Source: Adineta ricciae
Taxonomy: Eukaryota > Rotifera > Eurotatoria > Adinetida > Adinetidae
Length of the DNA: 64,000 nt
Assembly: GCA_905250025.1 (NCBI GenBank)
Contig: CAJNOJ010000063.1
Coordinates: 327,210 to 391,209 of the forward strand
Direction of reading: 5' to 3'
This document shows, piece by piece, positions 46,985-58,200 of this stretch. The notes beneath the pieces are model-generated. The model saw only the letters and a list, made by a program, of their open reading frames with translations. It did not search any database and was not told the origin of the DNA. The translations under genes were made by a program, and so were the position numbers. Position 1 is the stretch's first letter, and each line of letters opens with the position of its first letter.

Positions 46985-48100
46985 GAAATGAGGATTTTTT
47001 TACAGAGTTTAAATGAAGATAGTGAGTACAATACCCTCATCTTTGTTAACAAGTAAAACATGGTTTGTTGATCTCGTTTCTAAAGAAAAAAGCAACGATG
47101 AAAAAATGACAAGACTTCACTTCATTCCATTAATACAGCAATTGGTACATTAAAAAATAGTTCGTCTTGCCACAATATACTCATCGAAACACTCAGTGAA
47201 TATGCTATACTCATTAAATTATTAGAAGAAACCTTTGGTTTGTCAAGCAGCTTTTCTGATGAAAATACATTCGAACTTTGAAAAGACTTCAAAATAAGTT
47301 TATTTTCAAACAATGGTCCTATTCAAAATTAACATATGGAAATAAAGTTTAACAAGTATAATTATTGTTACGTGTAAACAATCACTACTATTTGATAAAC
47401 TGCACAAAATTTATTATCAACAGATTCAATCTTTCGAGTAAAAATCTCAAAAGTAAAAAAATTCATTTCGATCAAACTGTTGTTTTTCAATTTAGATTGA
47501 TGAATTTCAACCAACGTATTGTGAAGTTCTCCGAAAACAATTGAATTCAAATAATTGTCTGAGTATTCGTGCATTTGCTGGAAAAAAAATATCCAGCGAG
47601 AAAGTGAATATTCCTTCAAAAGAAAATGCTTTCCTTTATGTGGTAAAATAAGTTTCATGCGACGTAAAACAAAGGAAACAGTATTTATCTTAGGTAAATT
47701 TATTTGACTTGATAAAGAAAAATAAATTTGTAGGAGACTTGCTTGTAGATCTTTGTGCACATTTTATTTTCATTGTTGTCTGGAAGATTTCTTGTGAATC
47801 ATGTCAATTCAGATTTCTTAATCAAAGGTGTTGTGATTTGGTTGATGAATCAAAAGATTATTTCATGTTACGATCAAAATGAAACGATAAGAACCAGAAA
47901 TATCATGTGAAATTCTCTTTGCTGTTTGTGTTTTTAAAGTTCAACAATAATTTGGTTTTTTGTTGGTATAACAAAAGCCGCTCGTTCTCACGATTTGTTG
48001 ACCTCGAAATGATTTTCGATAATTGAATTGACAGGTGTACCTTATTTTGATATTTTCGTGTCTTTGTGTTTTTTCTTTAATTTAAATGATGATTATTGGT
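46985..48100 (+). pseudogene. KLHL20 pseudogene lacking the kelch propeller
   Basis: Collinear with KLHL20. The first-exon region at about 47010-47075 (ACCCTCATCTTTGTTAAC...AAAACATGGTT) matches 43010-43050. The BTB part is badly eroded. The BACK start at 47500-47585 (TTGTCTGAGTATTCGTGCATTTGCTG) matches 43685-43710. Later BACK sequence at 47690-47930 (AGGTGTTGTGATTTGGTTGATGA) matches 44074-44100. At about 47935 the sequence jumps straight to the last exon's end (TTTTTAAAGTTCAACAATA, GTTGACCTC). All blades between the first and last are deleted. Numerous frame breaks; not functional. Confidence 0.85.
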
Positions 48101-48273
48101 GAGAAAAGTAATGCAAAATGATCATTTTAGATGGTTTATTAGAAAACAATAGATGCGAGAATGGATCAAAGATTTTAAATTCTTGTTTTTGTTATATGAA
48201 ATCAAAAAATATTTGAACGTAAGTTGAACTTTTTCATTTCATAAATTCCGTCTTTTTGTTAATTTAAAACAGG

Positions 48274-49991
48274 ATGATAAATAGTCAAACATCTTCAAAT
48301 GATGGACCACATTCATCATCTGAAAACAATAATGATTCATTAAATGATAATTTTGATAATCCAAAAGACGAATCTTTATCAAATGATGATAATCATAAAG
48401 AAACATTGAATTCAATCCAAGATGGAAAAGTTCCCAAACCAGATGATGAACGAAAATTATTTGTTGGGCAATTATCATCCGATATAACAAGAGAAGATTT
48501 AGAAAAATATTTCTCCAAATTTGGTTCAATTGAGGATGTCACAATAAAATATGATGTCCCCGGTGGAAGAGCACGTGGTTTTGCTTTTATTCTATTCGAC
48601 GATAAAGAATCGATACAAAAAGTTCTTCATGTTCAATCTCACACGATTAATCAATGTCAAATTGATCCAAAACCAGCACATCGACGTCCACGTAAGTTCC
48701 ACGGTATCTATTCGAGCTATAATGATCGAGATGGATGTTTTTCTTTCGAATAGCTGTGACAAATCCGGTGAAGAAAATATTTCTTGGTCAACTTCCAATT
48801 GATTTTGTTGAACAAGATTTATCTGATTATTTTTCACAGTTTGGAATTATCGACACAATTGAATTGGTAGAGAGAAGATAACGGAAATGATTTTCAATTT
48901 CAATTTTTCTTTTAGCCTATGGATCGAGAGAAAAGTGTTCGTCGTCCATTTGGCTTTGTTTCATTTTCGTCTGAGAAGAGCGCCGAAGAAGTTTTACGTC
49001 AGCAACGTCATTCAGTCAATGGCGCGTCCATTGAAGTTCGGCCAGCGAAACCACGTCCTCACGATCAACATCAATTACAAATGCAACAGCAGTATCAATA
49101 CGGAGAATATATATCACCACATCATTTTAATAATGTTTTTATCTCACCAATCTCGAATGCTACAATGCCACATCCGTCTATGATGAATACACCGATGAAT
49201 CCGAATGTTTATTACACACCAAATAATAATAATAATAATTATTCTGTACCAGTAAATGAATTTCATTTGAAAGTTTTATTTTACAAAGAATTTTTCATTT
49301 GCTAGATCGAGCAATGGAGTCAAGGAACAAATAATGGTGGAACATATTGGAACTCAAACAATGGTGATAGTAGAAATAATCATAATAATAGTAGTACGTC
49401 GGGCTCACAATGGTCAACAGGTAATTCGATTGAAAACTATCTTGAAGCATTCTCTATTTTGAAATCAATTCGATATGAATAGGAAATAATGGTGGTGGAT
49501 TATCATCAACGAATAGCAGTAATAATGTATATGGAACATTAGGTAATTCAGGTTCATCGTCATCCTCAGTTTATTCACAAAATCAAGGACAACCGATATA
49601 TAATTCGAATGGAATGAACCAACAAAATCCATATGCACAGTCGAATTATCCTAATCAGATTCAATCGTCGTATGCTCTACCATCGTCACAGTCAACAGGA
49701 AACATTTATTCAAGTGGATATTCATCGTCAGCGCCACCTAATGATATCCAATCGCCGTCCGCATCATGGAATCAATATCTATCTGTTAATGGCAACAATC
49801 AAATAAATTATGATCCAAATGTTTACTATACACCATATTACCCAAACATGTTCGCTCAACAGTACTATTCGCAACAAATACCTAATCAAAACCAAGCACA
49901 AGTGCCAGTCGAACAAACTGTATCACCAAATGGGTTTCCAACATCATCAAATGGTGGTTTAGAAAAATCGTATCAACATCTTTCTCGATGA
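48274..49991 (+). CDS. hnRNP A/B/D-type RNA-binding protein with two RRMs and a Q/N/Y/S-rich tail
   Basis: An acidic, Asn/Ser-rich N-terminus precedes RRM1 (KLFVGQLSSDITREDLEKYF, RGFAFILF) and RRM2 (KIFLGQLPIDFVEQDLSDYF, PFGFVSFSSEKSAEEVL). RRM2 is split by introns at 48694-48753 and about 48867-48915. The remainder is low complexity: NVYYTPNNNNNN, QWSQGTNNGGTYWNSNNG, many SS/QN/YY. It resembles the prion-like tails of hnRNPs and ends YQHLSR. The tandem RRM pattern is closest to squid/hnRNP D (AUF1) and hnRNP A/B proteins, which act in mRNA packaging, stability and localisation. Start ATG 48274 lies directly after an AAACAG acceptor. The 3' end of this gene has been copied to about 52430. Confidence 0.85.
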
Positions 49992-50840
49992 AATACAAAA
50001 AAAACGAGATGAATATATTCGTGTTTGCATCATTATATTTATGTACTTTATTTCTATGTTTAACTAACATTCGCTTTATTGTCTTTTTGTGTGTTCTTTT
50101 GTCTACGCTGAGGTAACAAATAAAAGCAAAGCACGGACGACGTTTGTTTTTCAACCCGAACTATGCAACAGTAATGATACAGAACTCAATTCCAAGTGTA
50201 CAGACGTGTCGAACATTTTCACCTCTTTTCAAATAGACTGATTGACACATGATACAATTAGTTATTGATTTCCGATTTGGCTGCAAGTTGCACTCAGGCA
50301 GCTTCTGCCAATGTTTAGTTGTCTCACTTACAGATACAGTACTCTTTTTGTCAATATATCACATGTGAAAAACCATGCGTTATCATCTCAATATAGAAAG
50401 CAAACACAATATTCACCTAATGAGGTCGAAAAAGCTGCGAAACGACTTGAAAAAGTTGTGTATCGATTTCATCATCTCTGACATGCTAAGCGAGCACTTT
50501 GCCTTATAATCTTCATTTCCATGTTAATCTTCCACTCAGGCCATCGTCTGTTCAATATTGTTATTTTGCCAGTATTGCTAGTCATCGCCGAAAGTAGAGG
50601 AATAATGATAACGAAGTTTTTCTTTAATGTTCAAGCTCAAGCTCGCATTCTAATATTTATTATTCTTTGAGAAAAAAGCACAACAAAACAGAAGCATCGC
50701 TTTCGTGAAATTTGTGCCTTCGCATCGAAACCGTGCTGCGTAGAGCAACATCGATTGAATGAAACTCATTTGAAATAAAAAACGAAATACTCCGTTTGAA
50801 GAAAAAATGACCTCATAACATTTTTGTGATCTTCTCTGTT
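49975..50840. repeat. Duplicated segment A (hnRNP 3' end and tRNA-Ala neighbourhood)
   Basis: Collinear with 52430-52960: hnRNP tail and UTR (CAACATCTTTCTCGATGAAATACAAA versus CAACATTTCTCTCGATAAAATACAAA), then the tRNA-Ala-like unit, then CCATGTTAATCTTCC and TATTCTTTGAGAAAAAAG. Divergence is considerable (roughly a quarter to a third by eye), so the event is old. Confidence 0.7.
50448..50520 (-). pseudogene. tRNA-Ala pseudogene
   Basis: Counterpart of the tRNA at 52675-52747. The anticodon arm region CATGCTAAGCGAGC is conserved, but the acceptor stem, D arm and T arm no longer pair. It sits in the duplicated segment after the hnRNP gene. Confidence 0.7.
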
Positions 50841-51289
50841 CGAGCTTCATTAGTTGAAATTAGATGTCACCACACTTAGTGCATTAATTGTTGATTGACG
50901 GATGCAGTTTCCTTTTCTCGTGATAATGAGTTAATGAATGCACTAGTCAATCTTCTTTCACCTTTTCATTTCTTTATGACTTTCAATTGAACGTTTGTAT
51001 GTAACGCATATACCTCGATCTCAATGTGTAAAGTCAAACAAGACACAGTAAATGTACATATCTGACTGATAACTAATAAGAAACATTTCAGACGTAGTAA
51101 AGAAGAAGATGAAAAAGAGAAATCCGTTTCGTTCGTTTATATTTGTACCTTTGTGCCATGAACCGTTTACGCCCATTACGGCTACAAAATGAAGTACTAA
51201 AACTGTCTGTGAATACATTTGAATTCATTCTTCTTTTTAGAACCAACCACCAAGCAATGACGAACAGGAAATTCGGCGTAATCCCAGGT
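50841..51289. other. Intergenic stretch
   Basis: No gene or RNA recognised. Confidence 0.5.
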
Positions 51290-51740
51290 CCATCATTCCT
51301 GTGACTGGATCCGTTTAAATCTGAGTCGGTTTCGGTATAATTCCAGTCGATTCCAGCTCAAAGTTTGCAGAAAGTAACTGAAAACTTCGTTTGAACTTCT
51401 GGCGGTAAGGAAGTCGTCGGAAAGCGAACTTAACGGGTCGGAACCGACCGAGCCACAATAATCTGGGATCGTGTCCATCAACTTGAAGTGCTTTTACAAA
51501 ACGTGCAAGTCGAGTTGGCATCTGCCGTGAACACTTTGAATCAAACAAATTGTATCATCGACCAGTTAGTATCAACAAATAAAAAATGGGAAGAAAAGTT
51601 CGTAGAAGTAAAAACAAGCAAATGAAATATTGTTTCCGTAGGTACATGAGAATGGGCTGTAAATTATGAAATACCTGTTCGTTTATTTTAGTCGCTGTGT
51701 TCATCGCATTTGGTTCTTTGTATATATCTTATCTGTTCAA
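51290..51740 (+). other. GC-richer coding-like stretch, possible small tail-anchored protein gene or relic
   Basis: GC is clearly above the local level. On the plus strand, 51468-51608 encodes a heptad-like helix (DRVHQLEVLLQNVQVELASA...LVSTNKKWEEKFVEVK). At 51692-51748 there is a membrane-helix-like end (VAVFIAFGSLYISYLFK, stop) after a TTTATTTTAG acceptor. Upstream bits read LKTSFELLAVRKSSESELNG. The minus strand is also open over part of this. I could not join exons in phase. Either an unannotated small gene with coiled coil and tail anchor or a decaying one. Confidence 0.3.
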
Positions 51741-52429
51741 ATAAATTACCAATATGACAAGTTGCTTTTTTCCATTTGGAGAAAACACTAACAGAGATAA
51801 ATGCCACTTGGCTGCCTCAGTGTTGACCTAAAAAGAAAGAGAGAAGAGGATCGAATAGATATATTTGTCTTTACTTGAATCTATCGCCTGAGAACATCAA
51901 GTGGACAAAAAAGAATATGTTCGAGAAAAAACTAAACAAAAGTTGATGTTAATATTTCGAGTGTTATCAATAGAACAGTTAGTAACCGCGCCATTTTAAA
52001 TCCTGCTGATTGGCAACTTGTCTTGAGTTTAATAATAAAAAAAGAAAAGTTTGATGAGAAGATGTAGAAGAAAAAATTACTTGGATCAGTTGACCGACCG
52101 AAAACATCAGTATAATATGGCGATCATGGTGATGACTGCGTCAACACAAATCTAGACAACATACATGTGTACAGCTCGTTTAGGAAAAATTGATTGCGAA
52201 AAGAGGGACTTTGATTTGATCTTTTCTTCTTCGAGGCTCTCGTCAAATTCTTTCTTTATTTGGAAGTTTATTGGTGGCGTCTTTCATCTAAATCAAATAT
52301 AGTTCAAAGCAAATTTTGTGAGTTTTTGTCGAATTAATTGTTTAACACTTCGTCAATGCTGTTGAAGAATGATATCTAGTCGTCATCTGCCTCACAAAAT
52401 CAATATCGACTTGCGAATGGTAATCTAGA
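51741..52429. other. Intergenic stretch
   Basis: Nothing recognised. Confidence 0.5.
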
Positions 52430-52960
52430 CAAATCTGATCAACATTTCTCTCGATAAAATACAAACAAAAAACAATATATTCGTATTTTCAATCCTTTCG
52501 AGAGAAACTACGTTTACTGCATATCGCATCACGTTTAGTTACCCTATTAAAAGCCGTCGTTCTCTTTTTGCTACTAAGTCACATGTTACCATCATTTATG
52601 ATCCAAATGTAAAAATAAAACGCCATATGCATTCCATGAAAACGAAAAAGTAATTTTGAAAAAAGGAAACAACTTGGAGAAGTTGGGCATCGATCCCAAT
52701 ACCTCTCGCATGCTAAGCGAGCGCTCTACCATATGAGCTACATCCCCATGTTAATCTTCCCATCGTTACATCATCCGTTTAATATCGTCATTTTCACACA
52801 ACGTTGTTAGTCATCGATAAGAGGACGAGAGAATAATCGAGAGAAAGTTTTTTTGCCGTGAAATTATTTCCTCGGTATAAAACTCAATGAAGAGGTTTAC
52901 TTTTGAATGTTTATTATCTCTTTGAGAAAAAAGTTTAACAAATAATGAAATAGATATAAA
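52430..52960. repeat. Duplicated segment B
   Basis: Second member of the pair with 49975-50840. It starts with a dead fragment of the hnRNP last exon (…SDQHFSR then stop), contains the intact-looking tRNA-Ala, and runs to the 3' flank of the hydrolase gene. Segment A carries the live hnRNP end and a dead tRNA, segment B the reverse. Confidence 0.7.
52675..52747 (-). tRNA. tRNA-Ala (AGC)
   Basis: 73 nt on the minus strand. Acceptor GGGGATG pairs with CTTCTCC (one T-T mismatch), discriminator A. The D arm is GCTC/GAGC. The anticodon stem CTCGC/GCGAG encloses loop TTAGCAT (anticodon AGC). The T stem TTGGG/CCCAA has loop ATCGATG. The acceptor mismatch and the A at the first T-loop position are mild departures; it is probably functional but may be drifting. 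Confidence 0.85.
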
Positions 52961-52973
52961 TGTCATGAAGGAA

Positions 52974-53804
52974 CTAATGAATCGATCGAATGAACTGAAC
53001 GATATTTTCAATCATATGAATTTGTTCTTGTTCATTCGTAACACTATGATCAGACTGTTCTAATAAAACAAACTTCGAATTATTTTTCGTCGCTAATTTA
53101 TCTTTGACAAAACTTTCAGCTTCTTCTCGGATCTGATCAGGAACGTATTCATCTTTTCGCGACCATATCCACATGTTTGGAACATCAATCTGTTGATAAA
53201 TCTTCGATAGTTGTTCATCGGACAGATCACTTGAAAAAAGATCTTCAATGGAATTGATTTGATTCAATGATAAACATCGTTCAATTGTTATTGGTGGATC
53301 ATGGAGACATCTGGGTAACCATTCATGAATATTTTCTCGATTTTGTTCACAATATTCCAATTGTTTTTGTGTTGAAGAAAGCGTTGAAAGGTATTGTCGA
53401 TCACTAACTGGTCCTTGAAGAATAATTCCATGAAGAAATGAATGTTTATTTCCTTGTCGCAAATAATGAATAATATCTTGACAACCCGTTGAATGGCCCA
53501 TTAGTATAATTGATTCTAAATTTGTTCGTTGCTTAATTAAAAAATCAATTAAACTTTGAAGATCTTCGATATCATGATCAATTGTATGCCAACCATACTG
53601 AAGATTCGATGAACGAAACAATGGTTGAATCAATGAATATGACAATTGCGAAAGACATTGGTTAAGACGTGAGATGTATGGTAGAGATAGGAGACCATCT
53701 GTAAGACCACCAAGAAATATAAAACACCGTGATGATAAGCGTAGGCTAGATTCAAATGCAACTAGTTTATATTTTTCATCATAAATAAACAGATTTCCAT
53801 GCAT
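52974..53804 (-). CDS. DUF1749-type alpha/beta hydrolase, intronless
   Basis: 276 residues in one exon. The family start is visible (FIFLGGLTDGLLSLPYISRL), followed by LQYGWHTIDHDIEDLQSLID and the nucleophile elbow ILMGHSTGCQDIIHYL (Ser105). Likely acid Asp218 (WIWSRKDEYVP) and base His253 (EQSDHSVTNE) complete a triad. This pattern, including the GLTDGL oxyanion region and GHSTGCQD, is that of DUF1749 proteins known chiefly from fungi, plants and algae. Substrate is not established; esterase-like chemistry is inferred from the fold. There is no signal peptide. Lack of introns and family distribution make a horizontally acquired gene plausible. Start ATG at 53804 fits the family N-terminus. 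Confidence 0.85.
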   Translation of the reverse strand: MHGNLFIYDEKYKLVAFESSLRLSSRCFIFLGGLTDGLLSLPYISRLNQCLSQLSYSLIQPLFRSSNLQYGWHTIDHDIEDLQSLIDFLIKQRTNLESIILMGHSTGCQDIIHYLRQGNKHSFLHGIILQGPVSDRQYLSTLSSTQKQLEYCEQNRENIHEWLPRCLHDPPITIERCLSLNQINSIEDLFSSDLSDEQLSKIYQQIDVPNMWIWSRKDEYVPDQIREEAESFVKDKLATKNNSKFVLLEQSDHSVTNEQEQIHMIENIVQFIRSIH

Positions 53805-54398
53805 CTACAATATTAATAAGAAATAAAAAAATAATGATTATTGTAATCTGATCTGATTCTGCAAAATAATTTGATTTATTGATTGACAAGCAGCTCCCTC
53901 TTTAAGTTCATCTTATTTTTTGGATGATGTTCAAAAGGGAAGAAGAGGGCGAAAAGTTCTTCCTCCCTTTCTTTCACTATCGTCTGCAAATCATACGAGA
54001 CACGGACTAACCGATTTTTTTTATTCGCTCGTTCTTCTACTTGTATGTCGTTTCTTTTCCTAGGTCACTTCACTTGAATCGATTATTCGTCTCTCTTTCT
54101 CTCTGCAAGTACCAGTAAATAATGATAAGAACATTTCGAAAGAGAAAGAATGAAAGAAATTGTCTGTTTCAATTAATGTTTATTCTTCGCTTTTTTACGC
54201 AAATATCGAAGAGGAGAAATTAAAACTGAAGGCATTGCATAAAGAAAAACAATATAGTAAGTGAGGGTATCTGGTACAAAAGAATGAGAAGAATCTATTT
54301 GTTTAGTCATTCTGCGTGAAAAGTCCACAGAGTAAAACGGGTTTTTTTTCAGTACAACATTTTCTTTTTATTTTAGATCATTTCATAACTAATTCACT
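53805..54398. other. Spacer between divergent genes
   Basis: Promoters of the hydrolase (-) and coiled-coil gene (+) must lie here. CT-rich tracts occur near 54090. An acceptor-like TTTATTTTAG lies at 54367-54376, 22 bp before the coiled-coil gene's ATG. Confidence 0.5.
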
Positions 54399-55244
54399 AT
54401 GTCAGGTATCATCAAAGCTATTTTTGGTCATCATAAAGATGAAGATGAGAAAAAACATCATCAAAATACAACTGAAACAGTTGCAACTGTTGGGACAGCG
54501 TCTGGTTCATCCATAGCTCACACGGCTATTAGCGAAGATGTTCGTGTCCAATCTGTGGTCTCAACCGAAACAAATACAAGTGTTAGTGTGCAAAATTCAA
54601 AGAAAATTGCCGATCTTATGAACAAACTAGGCACAACACATCATCAAATCGACGAATATTCAAAAAAACGTACAGCTGAAATTAGCGAAGCAGTTTCCGA
54701 TGCAATTAATAAAGTTGTTGCTGATACAGCTGCACAACAACATAAATTGTTATCCGATGCCAATGAACGTTCAGTCGCAATTGAAAACGAATACAAAGTC
54801 CGTTTACAAGAACGTATTGTTCAACTCGATAATGAAAAAGCGATTTTATTAGCTGAGTTAGAACGGGCGTTAAATGAACGTCAAGAAGCGATTTTGCTCA
54901 AAGCAAGACAAGAAATTGATATGGTACAAGATGCTGCCAATCGAGAAAAAATGGCCGTTTTCAAAGAAGCACAAGCAAGAGCGAATCAACAAGTCGATCA
55001 AATTACTGAACAAGTTGCTGAACTTGCTGCTGAAGATGCACAACGGCGTCTGCAATCGACAACTCAAACCGTAATTCAAATAAAAGAATGTTTTTGTCAC
55101 ATAAATTTTCTTTTCTTTCTTTGTTAGGTTATTACAACAAAAGCTGTTGCATCAGGCGAGACGCACACTCAAGGTGCACATGTTACAACTACAACAACAT
55201 CACGAAAATCTTCCGAATCTCATCATTCATCAATTAGCAATTAA
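54399..55244 (+). CDS. Highly charged coiled-coil protein, candidate stress/desiccation-type protein
   Basis: 262 residues, two exons (54399-55070, 55128-55244; intron 57 bp). The N-terminus MSGIIKAIFGHHKDEDEKKHH pairs a short amphipathic helix with a His/Asp/Lys-rich stretch. A Ser/Thr/Val-rich linker follows, then a long continuous helix of about 150 residues rich in Ala, Glu, Gln, Lys and Arg (ISEAVSDAINKVVADTAAQQ, KVRLQERIVQLDNEKAILLA, NREKMAVFKEAQARANQQVD). The tail is Thr/Ser/His-rich (THTQGAHVTTTTTSRKSS). There are no Cys or Trp residues and no globular core. The layout resembles LEA and tardigrade CAHS proteins, that is soluble, disordered helices forming gels or shields on drying. 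That is analogy, not proven homology; a plain structural coiled coil is the alternative. Confidence 0.7.
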
Positions 55245-58200
55245 CATTCTTTTTCTCATTGTTTGTCTTCTTTCTTTCTTCCTATTTTAATCTCGCCGTT
55301 GTTGATTTTGTCTGTGTAGATACGTTCTTTTGTCGTCACTTTAATTGTCAAACACGATTTTACTGAAACATATTTATTCACGAAGATAAAAAAATACTCA
55401 AGATAAATCGATGCAAAAGTACATTCATCTTGGATTTATTCACATGTGCACTGTTCTTGTTGATATATTTTTAGGACACATAAAGGAAGTTGCGTGGGTT
55501 TTATTACTATGACTGGAGATTTTAAACTGAAGGGTAACATTAAACTAATAAATATTATTCAACTAGATTAAAAATGTATGAAGAAGAGTTGCCTTTAAAA
55601 AGAAAAGTTATATTTGTATATTGAAAATTAAGGACGTCATACTCATTGGATTTGTCGAAGTGAAAAAAAAAGGATTAATTAATTCAATGAGAGCAAAAAT
55701 AGATCCTGATTCATTTTCCTATAAAATAAAGATTACATAAGACAGACTTACCACTCAATTTAAGAAGAAAAAGTCTCGACGACCGTACATGACCTAGGCT
55801 AATCAATTACTATTTTCGGAAAACTTATTCTGAACAGAAATTGGTTTTTAATACATCGATTCGCTCAGCGTAACAGTCAATTTAAGTGTGAGCTTATTTC
55901 CTTGGAGAATCAAGCTCAAGTTTTAATTTCTTCCTCGAATAGCATTAAACAAAAGATTTTTTTATTACGATGGATAAATTTTTTGCAGTGAGAAGTATGG
56001 TACTACAGATTAATATTCTAGAGATTTTATATTATGAGAATAGAGCAAAGAAAAGTGTGGAAAGTTCTTATTATAACAAAACGAAAAACGGATATTTTTT
56101 TATTGGATTTATATGTGTACAGTACTTAGCAAGAAGATTTACAACAACTGTCTGATCTGCATTAGAAGTTTTCTTTTTTTAATAACGATCAATTTCAAGT
56201 CGTGAAACATATCATTCAATAGTTTATTGATCTTCTTTTTATTCGAGAATAACAAAGTAACTATTTTCTTTTTTGCTCCAATAAAAAGTGACTAAAATAT
56301 TTTCCCGTTATTTATGCTTCAAAGAGAACCAAGTGATTTCAGGCTGTATTTTAGAATAGCACTTAACCTATGCTCTTCCAGAAACTCTTGATCTTATTCC
56401 ATTACATCGTTTACTGAGGTTAATATCATAAACGGTTGGTTGAGCAGTCATATGTACTTTTAGTGACAATATGGATCATCTCCAACAGTCAACATTACAG
56501 TTTTCATACATCGATTAGCACTCTGACGTTTCAAGATTGTAATTAAGACATCTGACTTTGTTTTTTATCAGTTTCGTATTGTGCAGTGATAATTGAGAAC
56601 AACAAGGAATCAAAAACGGTAAGCGTATAGGTAGATCGCCTGTTTAGTATAAATCTAAAGGATTGTGGGAGAAAATCTCAAGCGGATCAGGAAAGCGAAA
56701 CACTCGTTAAATAAGTAATAAGTTATTCTTAGTCTTTTTGCGAAATACTATCATTAAACTAGTCGATAATTTTAATATAGGTAATTTCTTGAAATGGTAT
56801 AACTTTTTGCTTTATTTTGAATGATTACATATGTAAGGACATTACTTTGAATGTCATCATGCGTGAATGAGTAGATCATAAATTGATATGAAAAGTAATG
56901 TGTTGTTTGATAATAATAATAATAATAATCTGAAATATTTTATGTCTCGTGTTGTTTTTCCCTAAGAAGTGATTAGTTTTCGCATGAAAACCTTTCCATC
57001 ATCAGGAAAACTGTAATAGTAGAGGAGAAAAATGGGACCAAACTTCATCCTGTTGAGTACATTTACTTCAGTTTACAAGATTGTAATATTTCCTTATAGT
57101 CAAACGAGAGATCTTATGTCAAATAGTTTCTTTGTGGAATGATCTTTCATCAGATAATTAAGATGAGAATATAAACAGACTCTTATCTCTCAAACTTTAA
57201 CGTAACTTAATTGTAGGAAATTCTGTTTTTGTTCCCGCTGAACTCATCAAAATCTAAATAAGACTTTCTATGAATCTTTACTTGACGTATATTTGATAAT
57301 TATCATAAAACAAAGTGTTCATTGTTTATTACATTGTAATTTTTTTTCAACAAACATTATTTTTCTATCTCAAGTATTTAACAACAAATGTACGCTTCAC
57401 CCTTCATCACCCTGAGAGTTCGTCGAAATGTACTGAATAATCACAGATAATGAAAATTCAATGTTCTTGAGTATCACGTCATTGAAATTTGACACTTTTG
57501 TTCTGTCGAGCATGAATTATTCCAAGTAAATCGATGAGGGTGTTCTTGTATTAAAGTGTTTTCTTTGTCCTTTGGTGATTAAGTGTATCCTTGCTTTAGA
57601 GTTATTTGATGACAATTCATAGGAAGAGAAATATTTGCGATTATCACATGAATGTCGAAAGTTTTTTAGATGATCAAATGTTTGATGAATAGTACTGAGA
57701 GTAAATCTATTTTTTTCTAAAGAAATCAAATGCGTATGTTTTTATTCTTTTCTTTTCTTCTACTTGTCTACACAGTTGAGTATCGTTAAAATATAGTAAA
57801 CGGCTTTTTCGTGGTACTTAATCATGAGTAAGTAATGAAAAACGATAGTTTGGCTCGTTAACACATTGTCATTTGGCGAGAAATATCGTTTAAGTGGGCT
57901 TTGAATGTAAATAAAAGCGAGAAAGTATTTCATCATTTATTGATTAAAAGAAATTATTTTCAAGCTGATAGTTTTTAATAAATAAAGAATAAGATTTCAT
58001 CACATTTTTTATTTTTAATCGTTAACTGTTTGACTTTTCTCTTCATAAAACTAACCACTAATTGTAATACATATATAGAACAAGAGAAATGAATGAATCA
58101 TTGATAGTTCTTCTAGTTTAACACTATATCGATTTTATTCTCAAAGTCCAAAATCATTTTTCATAGGAAAATTTCTTTCGAGCTGTTCATTGATGTTTTT

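Noticed and set aside
55970-56155. 61-codon frame in the gene-poor region
   Set aside because: No homology, AT-driven composition, no splice or promoter context.
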